This document shows positions 15,839 through 26,063 of a stretch of DNA of 64,000 nucleotides, in pieces. The stretch lies in contig JBMNRD010000005.1 in assembly GCA_050944475.1 (NCBI GenBank), positions 110,693 to 174,692 on the forward strand. The letters run 5' to 3'. Numbering within the stretch: the stretch's first letter is position 1; each line of letters starts with the position of its first letter. The position numbers and the translations under genes are program-made. Source of the stretch: RGIG5612 sp050944475 (GTDB lineage Bacteria; Bacillota; Clostridia; Lachnospirales; Lachnospiraceae). A model generated the notes under the pieces. The model saw only the letters and a list, made by a program, of their open reading frames with translations, was not told the origin of the DNA and did not search any database.

Positions 15839-16329
15839 GTGAAGCGGGATTTAAAAAACAAACTAAGGAACAATTATATGGCTTTTGTTGAGAATAAGAT
15901 TTTGAATATAGAAGAAGCGCCTATTTACGATGAATTTAATTTTGATAGTAGTAGAGAAAAGCTCAATCAGAAAATTATGATAGGAGATCTTGATGTAGAG
16001 ATTGTCGCTGTTTCGGCTTATATTTATTGTTGGTATTAGTAGGAGTGTATGTTAAAAACGAAAAGGCGATTAAAGATAATTATAATTTAGAACAAATGAG
16101 TTTTGCCGAGGGAAAGAAATTAGTTTATAGTATGAAAATCGAATTAGATAGCATAATTGCAAGACACATAGATGTTGAATTCCTTTCTATCAAAGAACTT
16201 TATAGCATTGATATGGAGATATACAAACAGGCTATTCTTTAAGTAAGGGAAATGCCCGAAGCGGGAGATGTGTTAAACAGTGCAGTTCTTGCAGTTGCAA
16301 GACTTGTTTTAAAGAAGGAGATTACTTAA
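15839..16329 (+). pseudogene. first gene of the helicase operon, broken by a frameshift and an in-frame stop
   Basis: The start (GTG at 15839) opens an acidic N-terminal part (NKILNIEEAPIYDEF and following) that runs to a stop at 16037. A frameshift near 16020-16035 moves the reading to a second frame (LLVLVGVYVKNEKAIKDNY and onward) that meets TAA at 16240-16242. The same frame then continues with VREMPEAGDVLNSAVLAVARL and ends in a TAA (16327-16329) that shares a base with the ATG of the 921-aa gene. That stop-start overlap shows the full frame was once a real operon member of about 163 codons. The family is not recognised. Sequencing error could explain one lesion but hardly both. Confidence 0.6.
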
Positions 16330-19094
16330 TGCGAAATTTAATCGAGCATTCCGAAATTGAAAATTCTCAGTTTAAAGCTAAACTCGAGCAACTTTGCAGG
16401 AAAGTACTCACAAGGAAAAACATCGGAATAGATTTGATATCCGTTCTTGAAAACAAGACCGATGTCAAGAAAATCCATAAAATAGCAGAATCACAGCTAA
16501 TGAGAGCCTTGTCTATTGGTGCAAGTGCCCACCATGATATGGATTTGCGAATTATAGTTGTTTCTCTTTCGCTTATCGCTATGCTCGAGTACGACGGAAA
16601 TTTTTACGACAAAGTACGTTCTACTTATACGGAAGTTTATGGTTCGTATTCGGAGCAAAAGGTTGAGGGAACTTTAAGAGATATTCTGAATAAGTACAAG
16701 AAATCGGGAACTTCCGGTAGCAGGACAAGAGTAATAAGTGTTGCTTTAGAAAATGCAATTGTGCCTCAAAAATTTTTGCCTGCATTTTTTGAATTTATAT
16801 TCGATATTTACAAAATAAATTTCGAATACGATTTGCCTGATGAGCTTTACGAAGATTTTAAATTTGTGTACGAAGGTCTTCGCAAAAATATGCTTTCAGA
16901 CCAAGATGACATTTCTATCAATGTTACTAAAAAAACATACAAGTTGATAGTCTCTACAAAGCAACTGTTCTTAAGAGAAGACGATCTAAATGCACTCATC
17001 GAACTCAGTTCTATCATAGCGGATATAATAGATAGGGATTTCTGGGGTAAGGAAGTAAAAATTTCAAATCCATATTTAAAGACGGGATACGATGATTGGA
17101 AAAAGCAACTGAGGGAGACATCATCCCAATCTGCAAGTGAACGTAAAACTGAACCATCAAAATTAAGGTCGCGATGGGAACCCAAATTCTTTATGGAAAA
17201 TAATTCTATTCACCTTGTACCGCCGATACACAGGGTCAAGGCTGAATACGATTACAGAAATATAGCCGTTGAAGTTCTCAATGACAGCAAAGAGATTTAT
17301 AGAGAGGATGATTGTTTTATAGAAGAAATTATAGGTGGTTACCGGATACGACCATCTGAAATTGAAATCGAAAAACCCTTAGGGAAATTGGCATATCGTC
17401 TTGTTTGTGGTAGTGAAATAATATATGACAGCAAGGAAAGGTTGCATAGAAATTATATTGTTTTTAATGAAGAAGGCTGGGAAATAAATAATAATACAGA
17501 CTTCGAGGGAACGGCATTTATTTGTCACAATCCCGGAGAAAAAGTAGCAGAAAATATTGCAAGTAAAAAATATTATTGTATTAGCTATAAACTGATAAGA
17601 AGCGGTGATACTTTAAGAGTCGGTCAAGATATATTTAATTTTTCCTCAATACTCAAGCCGGGTGTCTTGGGTCTCTCTCACAAAAACTGTTTTTTAGTCA
17701 GGCCGGATGAAGAGAAAGTTATAGATGTTTATGAAAAAATAGATATTCTGGCATTTGAAGCCGAGGATGTATCTAACAAGTTTGAAGTTTTAATTAACTC
17801 TAAGCCGCATAAACTTTCTGAAATGGCTTATAAAGCAATACCTCGAGAATTTATAACAAGGTATGTAGTTGATCTGGATCTCCAAGATAGCGGAATATAC
17901 ACGGTAGAAGTTAACCAGATAATTTCCGAAGGACGAAGAAATCGAATTTTTAAAGAAACCTTTGCACTGGATTCGGAATTGACTTATAAAAAAGAAACCC
18001 TCGACGATGAAAACTACAGAGTTATGATGAGTTCAGGTATTTTACGAGAAGGATTCGATTCGGAAATATCTGCGAGTAATTTCGAGCCTGATTTTATAAG
18101 TTTCGATTATTTAGGTGAGTCATATAGCTATTTACTTCCTTTCGATTTCGGATTCTATAAGATCAATGACGGAGATTGGAATAGTTCATCGAGCGAACTA
18201 TGGATAGATGATGTACCGCTGGAATCTACGATGCTTGTACTTAACTCGAAATATGATGGACTCGTTATATACACCGAAAACGGAATTTTAGCGACAGACG
18301 ATATCGTCGTTCAGGATAAGGGTTTTTATAAGTCAATTTCTATAGGTTTTCTCAATTCTTATAAAAATGGAAATAGGTATGTCAGTTTAGTGTTTACCGT
18401 AGACGGTGTGGCAAAATATGTTATGCGTTGTTATAACAACTGTGTGATAAACAGCGATAGAACTGAGATAATATCGTTGGATAATCCTAAAAGAGTTGTA
18501 GTAACTCCGGTTTTTTATGGTAAAAATTCTATCTTTTTCGAAGTGTTTAATAAGGCGGGCGAGAAAATATATAAGAGCGGCATGTTAGAAAGCGGTCAGA
18601 CTGAAACATTGGGAGATTTTAATTCTTTCGAAGAGTATTCCATAAAATTTTATGAGAAAACAAAAGGTCTTACTCTAACAAAGAATCCTTTAATCTATCA
18701 AGTTAGCAGGACTTTCTATGCCAAGGAAGATTATGTTGGTAGGGTATTCAAAATTGATACAATCTACTTTCAGATCTTCATAAAAGATGAGCCTATTGAA
18801 AGAACCTTTCATTTCAACAAGGTATATGTTCGAATAATGGAGATGATAAACAATGAAAGTTTCATGGGAGAAATATTTATAGAGGGTCTAAGAAGTCCGA
18901 GCCTCTACTGCATAAACCCGGTGGAGATTGAGATATGCAGCGATGTTGTGGATGATACAATGGACGTATCTATCACTAACAATGGAGACGGTCTACTCTT
19001 TTATGACGGTAAAATATTAAATACACTTGAACATAAATGGGCAACGGATATTTTCTCATACACATTGAACATGAAGGGAGCAGTTGAATGGTGA
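16329..19094 (+). CDS. large unknown protein of a DruE-like helicase operon (DruH position)
   Basis: No family is recognised with certainty in this 921-aa protein. Residues 1-270 look mostly helical, with a possible helix-rich scaffold (QLMRALSIGASAHHDMDLRI, RTRVISVALENAIVPQKFL). From about 280 onward it is rich in short beta-strands separated by polar turns, like several beta-sandwich repeats. There are no P-loop, nuclease or membrane signatures. AAGGAG precedes the ATG. It overlaps the helicase gene by 7 nt, implying co-translation and probably a complex. In Druantia type III a large uncharacterised protein (DruH) precedes the DruE helicase, and this gene fills that place; homology to DruH cannot be shown from sequence reading alone. 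Confidence 0.8.
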   Translation: MRNLIEHSEIENSQFKAKLEQLCRKVLTRKNIGIDLISVLENKTDVKKIHKIAESQLMRALSIGASAHHDMDLRIIVVSLSLIAMLEYDGNFYDKVRSTYTEVYGSYSEQKVEGTLRDILNKYKKSGTSGSRTRVISVALENAIVPQKFLPAFFEFIFDIYKINFEYDLPDELYEDFKFVYEGLRKNMLSDQDDISINVTKKTYKLIVSTKQLFLREDDLNALIELSSIIADIIDRDFWGKEVKISNPYLKTGYDDWKKQLRETSSQSASERKTEPSKLRSRWEPKFFMENNSIHLVPPIHRVKAEYDYRNIAVEVLNDSKEIYREDDCFIEEIIGGYRIRPSEIEIEKPLGKLAYRLVCGSEIIYDSKERLHRNYIVFNEEGWEINNNTDFEGTAFICHNPGEKVAENIASKKYYCISYKLIRSGDTLRVGQDIFNFSSILKPGVLGLSHKNCFLVRPDEEKVIDVYEKIDILAFEAEDVSNKFEVLINSKPHKLSEMAYKAIPREFITRYVVDLDLQDSGIYTVEVNQIISEGRRNRIFKETFALDSELTYKKETLDDENYRVMMSSGILREGFDSEISASNFEPDFISFDYLGESYSYLLPFDFGFYKINDGDWNSSSSELWIDDVPLESTMLVLNSKYDGLVIYTENGILATDDIVVQDKGFYKSISIGFLNSYKNGNRYVSLVFTVDGVAKYVMRCYNNCVINSDRTEIISLDNPKRVVVTPVFYGKNSIFFEVFNKAGEKIYKSGMLESGQTETLGDFNSFEEYSIKFYEKTKGLTLTKNPLIYQVSRTFYAKEDYVGRVFKIDTIYFQIFIKDEPIERTFHFNKVYVRIMEMINNESFMGEIFIEGLRSPSLYCINPVEIEICSDVVDDTMDVSITNNGDGLLFYDGKILNTLEHKWATDIFSYTLNMKGAVEW

Positions 19095-22000
19095 AAAAAT
19101 TAAATCCTATCGAACGTTCGCAGTATATAGACGAACGATATAAAGGATATTTGAGATCTTCATTTGAATTCGGGGAAAGTGTTCTTCAAAAATTGTTTAT
19201 TGAGCAGTTGGAAAAAGAAAGACTGTTTAAGGGACCTTATGTTGATATGAATTTTCCTTTTCAGAGAGGACACAACTTGGATTATCTGATAGAGCACGAT
19301 GTACTCTGCAAGTCGTTTCGTAAATTAGGAGATGTAGATTTTCAAAGACCACTATATTCTCACCAAGAAGAGGCTATCGAGCTTATAAAAAATGGTAGAA
19401 GTGCGGTTGTTACAACCGGTACTGGTTCCGGAAAAACAGAATGCTTTTTGTATCCGATTTTAAACGAACTGCTCTACGATGTAGAAAAGGGAAACAACGA
19501 AGTAGGTATTCGTGCAATTTTTCTGTACCCAATGAATGCTCTTATCAACGATCAGATCGACCGAATACGAAAGATGCTTAAAAGCTGCCCGGAAATAACA
19601 TTCGGTTTTTTTACAGGGGACACGCCTGACAAGGCTACAGAGGATTACAGAGCTAAACTGGGCGAAGAAAACGGTATTGAAATAACCGACAACGAACTCG
19701 TATCGAGAGAAGAGATTCGCGAAAACCCACCTCATCTTTTATTCACAAACTATTCAATGCTCGAGTATCTTCTTATCAGACCCAACGATTATGCAATTTT
19801 TGAACCGGAAAGACTTAAGGCTTGGAAATATGTAGTCCTCGACGAAGCGCATACATACTACGGCTCTAAAGGTATCGAGATTTCTCTTTTATTAAGGAAA
19901 CTTACCGGTCTTGCACTTAAAAAACCGCAGTTTATTCTTACCAGTGCGACTTTAGGCGAACAGGGAGAATCGGAAGAGGAGATAGTAAGGTTTGCGAGAA
20001 GTCTTACATCGACCAACTTTGAAGTTTCGGATATCATTTTCTCAAAGAGAATACCTCTGCAAGAAGATTCGAAGTATAGAATAAAAGGAACAGATTATAT
20101 TGATATTAAGAAAGCGATGGGGAATTGCGAAAAGGTAAAAGAAATTGCTGCTAAATATTTAAATTCCAATTCAAATGATGTAGGCGAATTGCTATACGAT
20201 CTTCTTTTGAGAGATGAGAATGTCCATCAATTAAGTTCCATATTAAGCACGGGAAGTAAAGATTTTATATTCATATATGAACAGATGAAAGATTATGTCT
20301 CCCGAGAAGAGCTTGTCGCCCTAATCGATTTAGTAAATGCAGCCGAAAAAGAAGGTATCGGATTATTCGATCTCAAGTATCATTCGTTCGTGCGGCCTTT
20401 ATCGGGTGCCTACATGACATTCGGAAACGATTCTAGGCTTAGCCTTACCAAAACAAGTGAAATTGAGGGTATGAAGGCTTTCGAAATAGGGAACTGCAGA
20501 TATTGTAATTCTCCGTATATCATAGGAAGAGTTAAGAGAAATAAGCAGGATGGTCTGGACTATCTTCTGCAGAACGAGGAAGTTGATATCTACGAGAATT
20601 ACGGTGATGAGGGTTTTGCTCAGGTTGATTATTTTCTTCTGGAGGATGCGATAAACGAAGAAGAGGTTGAAAAAAACAGCATTGAGGAGTATGAAATTTG
20701 TTCCAAGTGTGGTGAAATCCATGCTAAAGGAAATCTTAATGCGAAAAAGTGTGAATGCGGCAAGAATTACCGTTTTTTAGCATATAAAGTTGTTCAGGGT
20801 AAAGAAAAGAGTATCAGTTCAATTTATAACAACATTTCTCAGTGCCCTTGCTGCGGTCACAAGTCTCAGTCAGGTATTGTTAAAGCCTTGAATGTTGGAA
20901 AAGATGAAGCTACAGCCCTTATTGCGCAGATACTTTACGAGGCTATAGATGAAGGCGAGGAAGATGTAAAGAGGGTCAACAAGCTCTCGTTAAAACCCTC
21001 TGGCGAGTTGCAGAGTTCGGTAAAAAAAGAAAAGGTAAAACAATATTTAACCTTCTCCGACAGCAGGCAGCAGGCGAGTTTTGCGGCCATGTTTTTTGAT
21101 TCTAATCATGTGCGTATGCTGCGCAAACGTTTAATTTGGGAAATAATAAAAGATAGAAATTATGCTGAAATGAATATTGACGAGTTGACAGCATATCTGG
21201 AAGATAGAATAAAGATGGGAGATTTGTTTCAAAACAACATGAGTGCTCACAAGAATGCGTGGGCTGCTGTCTTGGTAGATTTATTAAAAGTAGACGGTGC
21301 ATACGACGGTGAGGGACTAGGGTTATATTATTTCGATCTAGATGTGAAGAGACTTATCAATGAGCTTGATGAGGAGGAAATCGCAGCATCCTTTCCTGGA
21401 TGCGCTATGACGAAAGAGAAATTTTACACTTTTATTCAAATTGCTTTAGGCGTATTTAAGGTTACACCTGCTATCAATTATGTACAATCAACTCTTAGTC
21501 CGGAAGAAAAGAAAGATATTTTGGAGTATAGACGATTTAATCTCTTTGTTACATTGAAGAACACTAGGAAATCAAGAAAGTCCGATTCGGGGGGAAAAAC
21601 TTTCAATGAGTTGAGAAGTTTTTTACCCGCATCCGGTAAGACTAATAAGATTGTACGCTATGCTATGAAGGCGTTCGGTATTGATGCCGAGACTGCCAAG
21701 AGCGCTTTGGATATATTGTTCGGATTATTTGTACAGACAAGTAGTAGGACGGGAGAAGATAGGTTTTTTATTAAGCACGACAAAAAAGAAGCATATCAAA
21801 TTGATGTCGGTCGCTATATAATCAAAAATTATAAAAACTCAAAATTTTATCAATGCGATAAGTGTGGAAGACTTACGCCACACAATATCAATGATACCTG
21901 TGTTCAGGACAGATGTTCGGGCAAGCTGGTCGAGGTTGATCCGGATGAAGTATTAGCCACAAACTATTATCGTCAGCAGTACAAGAACAAAAAGATCGAA

Positions 22001-24247
22001 ATAATTGTTATTAAGGAACATACCGCTCAACTCGACAGAAAACAGGCAAAACAATATCAGATCGACTTCGTCAACAAGAAAATAAATATTTTGAGTTGTT
22101 CTACCACATTTGAAATGGGTATAGATATAGGCTCTCTGGAAACAGTATTCATGAGAAATGTGCCGCCTACTCCAGCAAATTATGTACAAAGAGCAGGTCG
22201 TGCAGGACGTAGAAAAGACAGTGCCGCATACATTCTTACATATTGTGAGAATAAGTCTCACGATCATACATATTTTTCAGAACCGGAGAAGTTGATATCC
22301 GGTCGTATAAACCCGCCGTATTTTAATGTTCTCAATAAAAAAATCATAGTAAGGCATTTGATGGCTGCAAGTTTGGGGTATTTTTTTAGAAATTATCCAG
22401 AATATTTCAGCTCGCTGGATAGTTTTGTTATCAGCGGTGGTGGCATAGACAAATTCAATGAGTATATGAAATCTAAACCGGAAGATCTTAAGAATTATAT
22501 CGATGAGAAGATATTGCCGGAGTCGGACTATGCTGAATACAGAGATTTTAAGTGGATTGACGAGATGGGCGGAGAAGATGAAAAGCTGTCCAATTTTGTT
22601 CAAAAAATATGCGAAATGCTCGAGGAGTTTGAAAGCGCAAAAGAAGAAGCGATATTGAGACAAGCTTCTGGCGATGAGCAGGCGAGTCGCAATGTAACTT
22701 ATTATATAAATCAGATTTCGAGCCTGAAAAAGAAAAACATACTTGAATCTCTCTCAAAATACTGCGTAATACCCAAGTATGGATTTCCGGTGGATGTAGT
22801 AGATTTGCAGATTTATGAAAACGGAGTTCCAGTAACCAAATATGATATGAACCGCGACTTGAAGATTGCCATATCGGAATATGCACCAGACTCGGAAGTG
22901 GTAGTCGATGGAAATAAGTATGTCTCAAAGTACATTACTTTTAAGAAGCAGTCGGAATTTCCCAAGAACTGGTTTGTCACCTGTCCCACCTGCGAGAGAA
23001 TAAATGTTTTTTTAAGTAAAGGGAGTGATAGGAATTGTAAATATTGCGGTCGACCTATATCGACAGAGGTGACGGAATATTATATAGAACCGATTTATGG
23101 ATTCAAAAGCGGCAAAACTAAAGAAAGTACAAGATTGAAACCGAAGAGATCGTATTCAGGCGAGGTGTCATATGTCGGTAACGGAAAAAAGGACGAAAAA
23201 TATCTTATATTAGGTAACACTATAGGGGTAGAGACCAGTAGCGACGATGAATTCCTCATAATGAACAAGTCGGGTTTTTATATGTGCCCAATATGCGGGT
23301 ATAGCGATATTGTGAAAATATGGAGAGGTACACCAAAAATCAAAAAGAAACATAAAAATTTCAGGCAGTTTGATTGCCATTGCGAAGAGCTTGATTATTT
23401 GCATTTGGGGCACAGGTTTCGAACAGATATTGCTCGATTTACTATTCCTATCTTAAATTCAAATGATAAGCTTGGTCATCCAAGAGCATTGTCGTTCCTT
23501 TATAGTTTTTTAGAAGGTGTCAGCATTGCTTTAGAAATTGCAAGAGAAGATATCGACGGTGTTCTTGAAATGAATTTAGATTGCGAAAGTTACGATATTC
23601 TTTTGTATGACAATGTTCCTGGTGGTGCCGGTCATGTTAAAAGATTGTTCAGCAAGGATGCGGTTATCGACTCATTAAGAGCAGGACTCGAAAAGATAAG
23701 TCGAGAATGCTGCGACGAGAACACATCTTGTTATAACTGTTTGAGAAATTATTACAATCAATCACATCATAAAAAATTACAACGCAAGTTGGGCATTGAT
23801 GTTATTCAACAGTTGCTATTGGAACTTGAAAATACAAGTGAAACATATCAGACTGAGCGTTGGTACGGAAGTCAAATAAGAAGATCATCTGATATGATGA
23901 GACTTGTGCTCGGCAATGATGGTAGAAATCCGGGTAACGAATCCGCAGAGGAAATATGGGAAGATTTGCTTGATGATTGTTTTTACGATGAAGAAATTTC
24001 TCTAGTAGGAGAAATCAAGAAAAATAGTCCAGAGAATATAGCAAAGCCGTATTATAGCAAGACTGTAGAAATTGAAGAAACTGCCGAGAAATTTGTTGCA
24101 AATCTAATATGGGATTCCAAGCAAGTAATTTTATTTCTAAATGATGCATACGATGATTATGTGCTTGCCAAGAAAACCGGTTGGGATGTTTTTTGTACCA
24201 AAGACGGTTTTGATGTTAAAGAATTCCTAGAGAAAATTGGTGAATAA
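19088..24247 (+). CDS. DEAH-box SF2 helicase with DUF1998-type C-terminus (DruE-like)
   Basis: This is a 1719-aa helicase. The Q-motif-like LYSHQEEAI precedes Walker A GTGSGKT (residues 111-117); DEAH is at 252-255 and SAT at 286-288. A long insert holds several zinc-knuckle cysteine pairs (CRYCN, CSKCGE, CPCCGH, CDKCGR). RecA2 follows, with STTFEMGIDIG and motif VI QRAGRAGRR (about 1034-1042). The C-terminus has the DUF1998 hallmarks: CPTC...CKYCGRP, CPICGY, DNVPGGAGHV and CYNCLRNYYNQSHH, then a roughly 130-residue tail with SLVGEI and KQVILFLNDAYDDY that could be a degenerate nuclease-like fold. Size and order match DruE; MrfA-like repair helicases are shorter. It probably translocates on DNA as the motor of an anti-phage system. 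Confidence 0.88.
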   Translation: MVKKLNPIERSQYIDERYKGYLRSSFEFGESVLQKLFIEQLEKERLFKGPYVDMNFPFQRGHNLDYLIEHDVLCKSFRKLGDVDFQRPLYSHQEEAIELIKNGRSAVVTTGTGSGKTECFLYPILNELLYDVEKGNNEVGIRAIFLYPMNALINDQIDRIRKMLKSCPEITFGFFTGDTPDKATEDYRAKLGEENGIEITDNELVSREEIRENPPHLLFTNYSMLEYLLIRPNDYAIFEPERLKAWKYVVLDEAHTYYGSKGIEISLLLRKLTGLALKKPQFILTSATLGEQGESEEEIVRFARSLTSTNFEVSDIIFSKRIPLQEDSKYRIKGTDYIDIKKAMGNCEKVKEIAAKYLNSNSNDVGELLYDLLLRDENVHQLSSILSTGSKDFIFIYEQMKDYVSREELVALIDLVNAAEKEGIGLFDLKYHSFVRPLSGAYMTFGNDSRLSLTKTSEIEGMKAFEIGNCRYCNSPYIIGRVKRNKQDGLDYLLQNEEVDIYENYGDEGFAQVDYFLLEDAINEEEVEKNSIEEYEICSKCGEIHAKGNLNAKKCECGKNYRFLAYKVVQGKEKSISSIYNNISQCPCCGHKSQSGIVKALNVGKDEATALIAQILYEAIDEGEEDVKRVNKLSLKPSGELQSSVKKEKVKQYLTFSDSRQQASFAAMFFDSNHVRMLRKRLIWEIIKDRNYAEMNIDELTAYLEDRIKMGDLFQNNMSAHKNAWAAVLVDLLKVDGAYDGEGLGLYYFDLDVKRLINELDEEEIAASFPGCAMTKEKFYTFIQIALGVFKVTPAINYVQSTLSPEEKKDILEYRRFNLFVTLKNTRKSRKSDSGGKTFNELRSFLPASGKTNKIVRYAMKAFGIDAETAKSALDILFGLFVQTSSRTGEDRFFIKHDKKEAYQIDVGRYIIKNYKNSKFYQCDKCGRLTPHNINDTCVQDRCSGKLVEVDPDEVLATNYYRQQYKNKKIEIIVIKEHTAQLDRKQAKQYQIDFVNKKINILSCSTTFEMGIDIGSLETVFMRNVPPTPANYVQRAGRAGRRKDSAAYILTYCENKSHDHTYFSEPEKLISGRINPPYFNVLNKKIIVRHLMAASLGYFFRNYPEYFSSLDSFVISGGGIDKFNEYMKSKPEDLKNYIDEKILPESDYAEYRDFKWIDEMGGEDEKLSNFVQKICEMLEEFESAKEEAILRQASGDEQASRNVTYYINQISSLKKKNILESLSKYCVIPKYGFPVDVVDLQIYENGVPVTKYDMNRDLKIAISEYAPDSEVVVDGNKYVSKYITFKKQSEFPKNWFVTCPTCERINVFLSKGSDRNCKYCGRPISTEVTEYYIEPIYGFKSGKTKESTRLKPKRSYSGEVSYVGNGKKDEKYLILGNTIGVETSSDDEFLIMNKSGFYMCPICGYSDIVKIWRGTPKIKKKHKNFRQFDCHCEELDYLHLGHRFRTDIARFTIPILNSNDKLGHPRALSFLYSFLEGVSIALEIAREDIDGVLEMNLDCESYDILLYDNVPGGAGHVKRLFSKDAVIDSLRAGLEKISRECCDENTSCYNCLRNYYNQSHHKKLQRKLGIDVIQQLLLELENTSETYQTERWYGSQIRRSSDMMRLVLGNDGRNPGNESAEEIWEDLLDDCFYDEEISLVGEIKKNSPENIAKPYYSKTVEIEETAEKFVANLIWDSKQVILFLNDAYDDYVLAKKTGWDVFCTKDGFDVKEFLEKIGE

Positions 24248-24250
24248 TCC

Positions 24251-25972
24251 ATGGCAAAGATGATACCCGATACACCGAGGGATTTCGACCCAAATAGCAA
24301 AGAAGGGCTGATGTTTGAAGAGCTTGCTCAGCTTTCGGATGAGTATTATGTCTTTCATTCTTTTTCAATTGTAACTGCTAGTGATGGTGTAATTAGAGAG
24401 AGTGAAACAGATTTTGTTATATTCCACCCCAAGAAAGGCATTCTATGCTTGGAAGCAAAGGCCGGGCAAGTAGATTATGTGGACGGAAATTGGCGATATG
24501 GTAGCGGTATCATAATGAAAAAGGGGGGGCCTTATAGTCAAGCCGAATCAAACAAGTGGAAATTTAAGGACTACATGATTGAGAGAGGCATGGAACGAGA
24601 ATTTAGTCGTTGTAAACTCCTCCATGCAGTTTGGTTTCCGGATGTTCCTTTGAGCAAATTCAGGGGGAAATTCCTTCCGTCGAATGCCGATCTGAATATT
24701 ACATTGACATCGGATTCTTTCGGCAAAATTGAAGAGGATATTGAAAGAATTTTCACCTTAAAAATACCAGCAGGGGTTGAAACTAAATTATCAGAGGCAG
24801 ATACAAAGCGCATATTAGAGAGAGTTTTGGCTCCGAACTTCGGGTTGATTTCTATTCAGGAAGCGGAAATTAACCGCAGAAAGAATGTTTTTAAGAAGAT
24901 GTTAAGGGAGCAGGTTGCCTTGCTAAATTATTTGGAAGAACAAGACAACGCTATCATAAACGGATTTGCCGGCACCGGAAAAACAGTTATGGCTGTTGAA
25001 AAAGCTAAGTTGCATGCGGACAAAGGCGAAGATGTATTATTCTTGTGTTATAACTCATTCCTCAAGGATTATCTTAGAGAAGCTTATGAGTATACGAGGG
25101 TTAGTTATTATACTATAGATGGGTTTGCCTGTAAGGTCTGCGGTACACGCGAACCCGATTACGGTCTTTTAAAAACTCGTCTTGAAGAAATGTATTTAGA
25201 GGAAAATTTTCCTTATCAGCATGTAATAATCGATGAAGGGCAGGATTTCGGCAAAGAAGAGCTTGAAGAAGAAGAAATTATAGAACTGTTAAAGATGAAT
25301 GCAATAGGAAATGAAAGACGAAACGGAACATTTTATTTGTTCTACGATAGAAACCAGATGGTGCAATCTCGAAAAGTACCAAAATATATCGAGGATGCGG
25401 ATTGTAAACTTACACTTTACAGAAACTGCAGAAATACAAAGAATATTGCAACGACTTCATTGAGACTGTTGGGGCCGGATATATTCCCAAAATTGTCTAA
25501 GGATGCGGTGTTAGGAGATATACCGGAAATGGGATTTGCAGCCGACGAAGAGGAAACAGTGAGCATATTGAATGCAGAAATCGAAAAATATGTTTCCGAG
25601 GGTTATGAGAGCATCATCATTCTTACTTGTAAAACCGAGGAGAGTAGCATTATTGCACCTTATTGTGAAGATTCTAAGTACAATTTCGATCGTAAATATG
25701 TAAAATTTACTACCTGTAGAAAATTCAAGGGCCTCGAGTCCGATGTCATTATAGTGGTAGATATGGATAAAGGTATTTTTGATGATGACCAGGGTGAACA
25801 GCTTATGTATGTGGGAACATCCAGAGCAAGACATAGACTTAGTTGTATAGTAAATATGACTGAAGAAGAGTGTGTAGCATTTATGGCAGAGAGGAATATA
25901 AAATACAATCGAAATACTTTCAAATCATTCGCTACGGAGTTTAATGCAAAGGTAATTAGAAAAAAAGAGTGA
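24251..25972 (+). CDS. NERD-domain nuclease fused to UvrD-like SF1 helicase
   Basis: In this 573-aa protein residues about 15-130 form a NERD (nuclease-related) domain with the PD-(D/E)xK-type residues E52/D54 in ESETDFVIFHP and E68-x-K70 in LCLEAKAG. A UvrD/DUF2075-type helicase follows: Walker A GFAGTGKT (238-245), motif II IIDEGQDFG (DEGQD at 328-332), YDRNQMVQ, CRKFKGLESDVIIV and the closing VGTSRARHRL motif. Nuclease and motor are therefore on one chain, and all core residues look intact. It starts 3 bp after the big helicase and ends the coupled operon. It is inferred to cut or unwind foreign DNA with the upstream proteins. Confidence 0.86.
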   Translation: MAKMIPDTPRDFDPNSKEGLMFEELAQLSDEYYVFHSFSIVTASDGVIRESETDFVIFHPKKGILCLEAKAGQVDYVDGNWRYGSGIIMKKGGPYSQAESNKWKFKDYMIERGMEREFSRCKLLHAVWFPDVPLSKFRGKFLPSNADLNITLTSDSFGKIEEDIERIFTLKIPAGVETKLSEADTKRILERVLAPNFGLISIQEAEINRRKNVFKKMLREQVALLNYLEEQDNAIINGFAGTGKTVMAVEKAKLHADKGEDVLFLCYNSFLKDYLREAYEYTRVSYYTIDGFACKVCGTREPDYGLLKTRLEEMYLEENFPYQHVIIDEGQDFGKEELEEEEIIELLKMNAIGNERRNGTFYLFYDRNQMVQSRKVPKYIEDADCKLTLYRNCRNTKNIATTSLRLLGPDIFPKLSKDAVLGDIPEMGFAADEEETVSILNAEIEKYVSEGYESIIILTCKTEESSIIAPYCEDSKYNFDRKYVKFTTCRKFKGLESDVIIVVDMDKGIFDDDQGEQLMYVGTSRARHRLSCIVNMTEEECVAFMAERNIKYNRNTFKSFATEFNAKVIRKKE

Positions 25973-26037
25973 AAATTTTAAATATAAGTTTGGGCAAAAT
26001 CAAATGCTGTGGCTGTTGCGGCAAAATGGATAAGTAA
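25969..26037 (+). CDS. possible 22-aa cysteine-rich peptide
   Basis: A GTG overlapping the stop of the NERD-helicase gene opens 22 codons, with KIKCCGCCGKMDK at the end. The CCGCC cluster and the stop-start overlap suggest either a tiny coupled peptide or the stub of a lost operon gene. There is no independent ribosome site beyond the coupling. It is weakly supported. Confidence 0.25.
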   Translation: MKILNISLGKIKCCGCCGKMDK

Positions 26038-26063
26038 TTGAAAAAAGAATAGGAGATAAGTGA

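Noticed and set aside
16240..16242. In-frame stop in the first helicase-operon gene read as programmed recoding or selenocysteine
   Set aside because: The codon is TAA, not TGA, and the same gene also carries a frameshift, so decay is the simpler reading.
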